Of a DNA stretch of 64,000 nt, positions 57,391 to 64,000 are shown one piece after another; position 1 is the first letter of the stretch, and each line of letters starts with the position of its first letter. The DNA comes from Larix kaempferi (Eukaryota > Streptophyta > Pinopsida > Pinales > Pinaceae). Below the pieces are notes generated by a model, which was not told the DNA's origin, ran no database searches, and saw only the letters and a list, made by a program, of their open reading frames with translations. The DNA lies in the NCBI GenBank assembly GCA_027924585.1, contig BSBM01000753.1, positions 20,026,001-20,090,000 on the forward strand, in the 5' to 3' direction. Position numbers and translations under genes: made by a program.

Positions 57391-58690
57391 TCATTTATAT
57401 GTAATCTCATTTCATCTTTATGATGCTTTGATTTAAAAAGAAACTTATTATAAATATATCCTATAATTTAAAATATTATTAATAAATAAAAATAAAAATA
57501 TTAATATAATAATATATTAAATAAAATAAATAAATAAATGTATGGTTTAAATTAAAAAGAATTATAAATATGATGATGATGATGGTAATTAATGTCCACT
57601 TAAAATCAATTATGTTTATAGAAATTCTTGGATTTTACGTCCGTGCTCAAAAAACTTAGGAAAAAGTTAACACATGAGATGCTTTTAATATTTCAAATTA
57701 AGGTTAATACGATCCTTATAGTATCTTAGTTTTCTTTTAATCTATGATTAGTTTTTGCCTCTAATGATAAAATATCATTATTAAATTAAAATGAAAAAAA
57801 TAATAAAAAAATATAATAATATTTAAGTTAAACATATATTTTTTTAATTCTTAAAATTTTTAATAAATTTATTTGGAAAAAAAATTATATAATTTTTTTA
57901 CCTCATTAATGTCATCTTCCTTAAAGTAAGCTTACATACATATATCTAAGTTTTAATAAATTTAAATTAAAATGAATCTATTTTTAATTAAAATAATTAT
58001 TCACTATAATAATGTGATTTTCATTGGATTAATTCTAATTATCATATGTATTTTAAGTTTGATATTAACATTATCTTCAATGAAAACAATCTCATTACAA
58101 CCTAATTTTATGTTGTTATTTTTTAAACACACTATATACTTAACAATGTTAATGTCTTTATGAAAATATTAGATATATATTGATGAATGTTAAAAAGTTA
58201 AATAAATATTAAAAATATAGTTAAATATTTTTTTTTTCAAATATAATATTTTTCTTAAGCTAATTTAATATCATATTATTAGTAATTATTATTATCAATA
58301 TTTAAATAAATTCACATGACCTACAATCATTTATAAAAATAAACTTTATTTCTTACCTAAAATTATAATAATAATAATATCATATTAAATTCATAATTGT
58401 GAATTTTACTACTACATTTACCCATTAAAGTGGGACAAATAGTTAATAGAATGTAAATTTGCAATTTTAATATTAAAAACAATAATCTTAATTCATTTAT
58501 ATTTCTAAATTTATTTAAATTATTAAAATGACTATGTAAAAATTATAAATACTAATTTTAATAATTCATAATTGAAATATCATTTATATTTAAAAAATAA
58601 ATTTAACTCTTTCAAAAATTAGTAAGCACTAAATACACCTAAAGACAAGAATAATACCTACAATTTTAATAAAAATTTTGCCAAAAAAAA
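57391..58690. other. Extremely AT-rich DNA, no gene seen
   Basis: A/T runs dominate. A hydrophobic open frame at 57972-58163 is a composition artefact. Confidence 0.6.
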
Positions 58691-61600
58691 TCAACCAGCT
58701 GAAATGAAATGCCAAGCACCTTGATTTCACTCTAATCTACAACCCCTTGAATTTCCCATTGAATCCCAAATGTATTGCTTATTATCATCATCATGCTTAT
58801 TAACATATCAACCTATTTTTCAACGTGATGTGTCTATCAACGTGATGTGTCTATCAAGGTAGTATATGCATTTACCCAATCATTTCCATTCCCATCTCAT
58901 GAATACTTTCTGCTAATTTGTCATCCTAGGAATTTGTTGCTAGACCTTTCGTTATTCCAGCCTTGCCAAAAGACTGCGTTCACTTTCAATGCAAATATTA
59001 CATATGCTTCCACGGGTCAGACCATAAACTTTTCAGTTTTAAAAATCCTTCTTCAGATCGCTGTGTTGGTTTTCCTTTAGACAACTGAATTGGAACTCCT
59101 GTAGACTTTCTCATCCTTCCAGAATTCATCAGCCTATGACCAGTTGCATTTACAAGACGAGCAGTGGCAGTATACAACCTTCTTAGCGTCATTTCTTCAA
59201 AATATTTGTTGGCCAAAATGAAAAACATAGACCGTAGTTTGTGATGTTACTCCAATAAATTGTAGGGTTCTCTACTGTGGCCCATTTTGCTTAGATAAAA
59301 GGATACCTGAAGGAGAGATAAAGAGGGTGTTTTTTTTTATAATCCTCCACACCAACTAGTGGGTGTTTTGTTGATGCAATTGTGCCTCAATTTTTATAAA
59401 AGAGGGTCTATTTTGTTTTTCTTAACATTTCCACTTACTTCTTGCAAGAATCTCAAAGTTTCTCTAATATAGAGATCTCCCCATTGAAGAGGTATAATCT
59501 TGATCCTCCCTAATACACATCCACCCTACACAACTTTCTAGCCTAACGAGGAGAATTAACCAGCAGAGAGTTAAATAAAGTAAAATGTGGGAACCTCCTC
59601 CGGTTGAATCGTTGAGTGGCCAATAGCAGAAGGGATCTCTATTTTCCTTATTACTAGAAGGAAATAACACTATTTTTTTAATGCAATTTGTGCTCGAGGC
59701 CTCGGCCGAGGCACGTCTCTCTGGGCGTCGCATCATTCCTGTGGAGCAACACCAAGTCTCACTTTGATTTGATTCTTAAGCACTTTTTTCAGAGATTGAA
59801 CTTACTTCTATGCCTCAGTTACAGACTCTTATCCAGAAACATTTAGCTTACGGCATATGATCTGCATTCTGCCTGTTTGTTTCTCTTAACCAAGACATCA
59901 GTTTTCAGAAATTGCAGAAAAAATCTGCCTGGACTCTTCCCATGACGTCTCCTGGTTTCAACTCGGCTCCTTCTTCTTCTCGCATATGGAATTCTAAAGG
60001 AAGTTTAATGTTTTGTAAAATTATAGGCATATTCAAATCTAAGTTTGCCGCATATATGAAATTCAAATTTAAAAAACAAAACTAGTTGCAGTACGAAGAA
60101 GGGGCCGATGGCATACATATCGGCCATATGCATGGGCATGATCTGGCGAGAGACACCCTGTACGAATTTGATGGGAGGCTGTCGATTTTGGAGGATGACA
60201 GGACGGGACCAGGCCCACTCGGAGTTTAAACACGGTGCAGGAAGAGGATCAACGATTTAGCCATCCGGACGAAATCGTAGTATACTTAGACAACTCCCAA
60301 AACAAATACATCTCAATAAGAACCTTAAAGAATGAAAGTGTAATATCGGTCTTCAATTCCTTAAAGACATTATCATATTTAACAGATTTGTTTAATTTCA
60401 CTTTGTACAAATGCAGAATACATATTCATGTTGAAACATAAGCTCTATAATCGATCACAACCTTTGCTGCTTTCAATAATTTTACGTCTTGTTCATCCAT
60501 CTTGTTCATTGTGTATAATGCAACATATTGGAAATTTTTTTACCAGTTAATTTAACAATGATAATGGATGGCTAAATAAAAAAAATGGATATCTTGCAGT
60601 TACATCACGCTTGATGATTAAATTAAAAAAATTTAATGACAAAAATGTTGATAGATTAAAGTTTACGCAATACCACAAATGTAATACATAAACTTTTGAA
60701 TGATTTTTTGAACTTAAAACTTTGCTTCTATTTCCCTTGTTTTATTCGTATTCCTAATAATAACTGAACCTAAATAAACATTGATGTTTTGAATCAGAGA
60801 CGTGATGACGATGTTAACATAGAACTTCAACATAAAGAATATGTCGACAAGCAAGGCGGCTAAATTTACTGAATCACAGATTGTTATCAACACATTCCTC
60901 TGACATCTTTCTTTTTCGCTAAAAAGAAAGCAGAGATGATCGTAAACAATTTAAACAGAGTTGCATTATGAGCAAAAGGGAGAACGGTCGCTGGCATTCA
61001 TTTGGAATACTTTCTCTGGTATTATGTGCTATGGAGTATTCTTCGTGACGACAATATGTCCTTCATTAACATAATACACAATCTTTTGATACTGCTATAT
61101 TTCTCCTTTAGAAACTCCACGGACATTCGAAATGGCGTTGGAGTTGGAAAATACTCTGCAAAGCTCTTTCTCAGTAAAAAGTTATTAGAAGAGATTAGGA
61201 GAACTTTTATAATCGTAAAACAATTCTAATGAATGCACCATATATCCTACAGCTTTTTATTCACACATTACAGAGCTCTTAGTTGGAATCTAGTAGAGAG
61301 AAACCAAAGGCTTAAATACGTCTTAGCTGGAATCCAATAGAGAGAAACTGAAGGCTTAAATACCTCGTCAGGGCTCTCGTTGTAGAGAAAGGTTTGGACA
61401 TGGTCAGGAACCAGTGAAGCAGATGTACTGCTAATCCCTTTTCTACCAGCCTAGGGAAAGACTTCACACATCATATAAATCATACTCCAATATAATTCAA
61501 GTCACAATTCAAAAGGGTCTCAGCACCCCGAGTAATCTGCATCGATCCATTTTTATTATAAAAATACTAAGTTTAAAAGAAAGAAAAGTCTGCATCACAC

Positions 61601-61740
61601 CTTCGGGTTGGCAGAGCAAAGGAAGCTCTGATTGTTTCGAGCAGTAAATGCAGCTATGAGTCCACAGAAGGTGCTTCAGCTCCATCCTGATGAATTTCAA
61701 ATAATAAAAACTTCAGATTACCTCATCATTGCATTCCTGT
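58691..61740. other. Mostly unassigned DNA, no convincing gene
   Basis: Small open frames at 58998-59228 (-), 59464-59736 (-) and 60235-60441 (+) have no recognisable domain. The first has a basic, exon-like stretch (RRLYTATARLVNATGHRLMN) but lacks clear splice context. A GC-rich palindrome (GAGGCCTCGGCCGAGGC) lies near 59696-59712. A direct duplication of about 50 bp (GGAATCTAGTAGAGAGAAAC type) lies at 61274-61363. Confidence 0.4.
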
Positions 61741-61816
61741 AAATGAGAAAGACGAAAGCAAAGCAAAACCAAAAAATAGAAGAGAAGAAGCTGCCGGAGT
61801 TTTGGGATTCCATGGA

Positions 61817-61920
61817 TAGAAACAAGGAGCTGCATGGCACCAAGGGCAGCAATATTCCTACTTAATTGCAGCACCATCTTAACAGTATTGCCCTTGGTGT
61901 CATGCTGCTCCTTGTTTCTA
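61817..61920 (-). ncRNA. MicroRNA-like foldback
   Basis: Arms 61817-61850 and 61887-61920 are reverse complements over about 32 bases with one mismatch (T opposite T) and one G-U pair: TAGAAACAAGGAGC, then GCATG, then CACCAAGGGCA on the left. The loop is about 26-36 bases. Such a long, nearly perfect stem without flanking repeats is typical of a young plant MIR gene. Strand is chosen because a TATA box (61976-61983, - strand) lies about 60 bases upstream. I do not recognise the mature sequence as a known family. It could alternatively be a small fold-back transposon remnant. Confidence 0.55.
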
Positions 61921-61975
61921 TTAATGCTGCTCCATCTTCTTCTGTGAGAATTAAATGGAGCATTCTTTATATAGG

Positions 61976-61983
61976 AGGATTAG
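61976..61983 (-). promoter_or_regulatory. Candidate TATA box upstream of foldback
   Basis: TATATAAA on the - strand (TTTATATA on +), in less AT-rich context than most of this end of the window. A start site about 30 bases downstream would place the foldback at once in the transcript. Confidence 0.4.
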
Positions 61984-62100
61984 GCTGATCAGATAATTGC
62001 TGGACGAGATCAGGTCGAAGAGAACTGTATCTGAAATATCTTGAAGTAGTGGGGACACGAAACGAAAGGTGGGAATTTCCTGCAGGTACATGGAATAAAT

Positions 62101-62212
62101 CTAGAATAACAGTGGTCATAAGTCAAAGAGCACTTTATCTAGAATAACAGTGGTCATAAGTCAAAGAGCACTTTATCTAGAATAACAATGGTCATAAGTC
62201 AGAGTGTCTAGA
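62101..62212. repeat. 38-bp tandem repeat, three copies
   Basis: CTAGAATAACAGTGGTCATA plus AGTCAAAGAGCACTTTAT starts at 62101, 62139 and 62177. The first two are identical, the third has changes at its end. Confidence 0.9.
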
Positions 62213-62339
62213 GTATTGCAATCATAATTTTAGCTGAATTTCCTTCAGCTCGTTTCATTTCAGGTTGATATCCTTGATCTCAAACTTCTTGAAAAATAAA
62301 AGAGACCGGTGATTTTGAAGTAAATATTTAATAATTAAT

Positions 62340-62650
62340 AATAGCTAACGTCTACCTAAATCATTATTAGGTAAAATTTAATGATAATCGACCTTCAGCT
62401 AACAATTTAGTAATGACAACTGACTTCTAATCAGCTACATTTAGTATCATCAAATATTTATTCATTATACTTAATACTTAGTGATAATTGACTTTTAACT
62501 AACAATTTAATGATAATTGACTTTTAGCAACTAACGGACTTCTAATTAACTGCATTTAACAACATCAAATATTTATTAATTATTACTTCATATATAATGA
62601 TAATTGACTTTTAACTAACGATTTAATAATGACAAGTAATTATAACTTCT
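62340..62650. repeat. AT-rich degenerate repeat, unit about 120 bp
   Basis: TAATGATAATTGACTTTTAACTAA phrases (in parts) and CATCAAATATTTATT phrases recur three times, with CTTCTAATTAACTGCATTTA between them. Confidence 0.7.
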
Positions 62651-63316
62651 CACGATCTTCATTTAACATCATGAGATACTTTTACATGGCATCATTTTCC
62701 TTATTTTCCTTAGCGCAATCCACTCATTTAAACTACCTAATAAAAAAATTAGAATAACCAATTTACATTCAAATTAACATTTAAAATGTTACAATAATAG
62801 AGTACAATAGGCTTTTATCTTTAACATATTTAAATAGTTAAAATATATAAATAATTTAAAATATGAACTTTTTAACTATCTTCTAACTACATGTATCATC
62901 AAATATTTATCCAATGTGTCATACAAGCCATTTTCATTTCAAATTTTTAAGGGGATACCGACTTATGACACTTTAGTTGTAATGGACTTCTTAGAAAAAA
63001 GAAATCGAACCGTTCAAATGAATTTTTAGAAGTACCTATACATCGTTTTAGAAATGAAGGGGGGGGATTTTCAGGCCTGCTAGGGTTTTCAGGTATGGAT
63101 TTTCTCGGATTTGATGGAGTAAGCTGGTTGAGATTGGAATACTTGATGAGATGCCAAAATTGATTGTAAATTTGCTTGGAGTCATGATGATTCAGAGAAT
63201 CGACTTAGTACCAACCAAGCCTAAAAAATGTGGGAAGTTTTTTACTAATTTTTGTAGTCTTTTTCGATCCATTTTGCCTACGGTATTTTCAGTTTCGTTA
63301 GTTTCTCTTCGTCTTT
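62651..63316. other. AT-rich DNA, no gene seen
   Basis: No supported coding region. A run of nine G occurs at about 63059-63067. Confidence 0.4.
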
Positions 63317-63336
63317 GATTGGCATTTGGTTTATTT

Positions 63337-64000
63337 ATGGTCATATTTTGCAAGGCTAGGCCAAATATTGGAACTAGATCGGCTGACATACTTTTACTTC
63401 CGGCCCCCTTAGTTCCTTTAGGGTTCTTTGGAATTTTTTTAACACGATTAACTGGCCAACATTGGATGTCTATGCCCTTTTCGGGAAATTTCCATTTCTC
63501 CTTACACCTGACCGCTAGTTGTTTACACATTGTCAGAATAATGCAGGACAGGTGCAGGTCTTCAGGGTCTATGTTGTGTTTCCACTTAAACCCTATTTAT
63601 TTTTGTAATTATGTCTTCGTTGAAGTTTCCCCAAAATACTTTTACTCTGTAGCGGCCTCTGGGGCATCTGCGGAGGGTCTGAGAGGCGGTATCAAGTTTG
63701 GTACGCTGCCCCCTAGGGTTTCTGATACGACTATTGATGGTTTTGTGGAGGGTTTGAACAGGGAAGCGGAACCATGCTTTCTACAACCGAGTTTTTCTGA
63801 GAGAGTTTTGCATAAATGTAAGGGTTTGATTGGACATAAGGCAAGTTTGTTGAAGCTTCGCTTAAATGCAATTCACTCTGTTGCGACTTCCGGGGCACCT
63901 GCAGAGGGTCTACGAAACAATATTGTGTTCAGTGCGCTACCCTCTAGCGTTTATAATACGGCTACTAGTGGTTTTGTGGAGGATTTGAACGGTGAAGTGG
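63337..64000 (+). CDS. Unrecognised ORF with internal repeat, runs off the window
   Basis: The + strand frame starting at ATG 63337 is open to the right edge (221 codons, no stop); TGA upstream near 63313. A later in-frame ATG is at 63541. Two similar segments occur: SVAASGASAEGLRGG ... FVEGLN (63646-63756) and SVATSGAPAEGLRNN ... FVEDLN (63877-63987), about 230 bp apart and separated by a Lys-rich linker (HKCKGLIGHKASLLKLRLN). The first 70 codons may be only the shadow of a - strand frame (63530-63192, Lys-rich, also unrecognised). It could be a LINE ORF1 start or a host exon. I do not assign a function. Confidence 0.35.
   Translation, partial: MVIFCKARPNIGTRSADILLLPAPLVPLGFFGIFLTRLTGQHWMSMPFSGNFHFSLHLTASCLHIVRIMQDRCRSSGSMLCFHLNPIYFCNYVFVEVSPKYFYSVAASGASAEGLRGGIKFGTLPPRVSDTTIDGFVEGLNREAEPCFLQPSFSERVLHKCKGLIGHKASLLKLRLNAIHSVATSGAPAEGLRNNIVFSALPSSVYNTATSGFVEDLNGEV

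Noticed and set aside
57972-58163. Hydrophobic small membrane protein
   Set aside because: Composition artefact of extreme AT richness.
58998-59228. Possible host exon on the - strand
   Set aside because: 76 codons with no recognised domain and no convincing splice context.
59696-59712. GC palindrome as regulatory site
   Set aside because: Single occurrence with no promoter context.

Overview
The window is plant nuclear DNA made almost entirely of nested, mostly decayed retrotransposons. Copia and Gypsy LTR elements, a plant L1-type LINE with a DUF4283-like ORF1, initiator-Met-type primer sites and long AT-rich gaps all point to a seed plant with a large, repeat-dense genome. A gymnosperm is my guess, not shown by the sequence. 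I found no intact host protein gene, rRNA, tRNA, CRISPR array or organelle insert.

Layout. 1-1745 is a strand-asymmetric C/T-rich repeat block, followed by AT-rich DNA with degenerate minisatellites to 5742. 5743-23315 is a Copia element on the + strand (Copia-A) whose RNase H region was split by a second element. That second element (10115-20692) is a very young Tat/Ogre-like Gypsy element with CCATG target duplications and two 721-bp LTRs that differ, by eye, at one base. It encodes Gag, zinc knuckles and an aspartic protease but has lost reverse transcriptase, RNase H and integrase, so it must be mobilised in trans. 23669-30681 is a second member of the Copia-A family on the - strand (Copia-B, duplication CACAC), lying tail to tail with the first.

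34480-38803 is a deletion-derived Gypsy element on the - strand (duplication GATAG) that landed in an old gag relic related to the young Tat element (to about 39680). 40200-46579 holds a - strand Gypsy fragment: LTR piece, a long decayed coiled-coil ORF in the env position, then integrase and RNase H. At about 46570 it is fused to a - strand L1 LINE (46570-48054 and 54984-57390). A chromovirus with a roughly 3-kb LTR (48055-54983) sits inside the LINE. 57391-64000 is AT-rich DNA with small repeats, a strong microRNA-like foldback at 61817-61920 with a TATA box on its - strand side, and an unrecognised ORF running off the right edge.

How the parts relate. The order of insertion can be read from nesting and target duplications: Copia-A, then the Tat-like element; LINE, then chromovirus; Tat gag relic, then Gypsy deletion derivative. 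Premature stops in the Gypsy relics are mostly TAG at places where glutamine (CAG) is expected, which fits C-to-T decay at methylated CHG sites. The most noteworthy objects are the young gag-protease-only Tat element with its structured 3' region, the Copia family that lacks gag/protease/integrase but keeps a conserved intron-like leader, the env-position coiled-coil ORF, and the microRNA-like hairpin.
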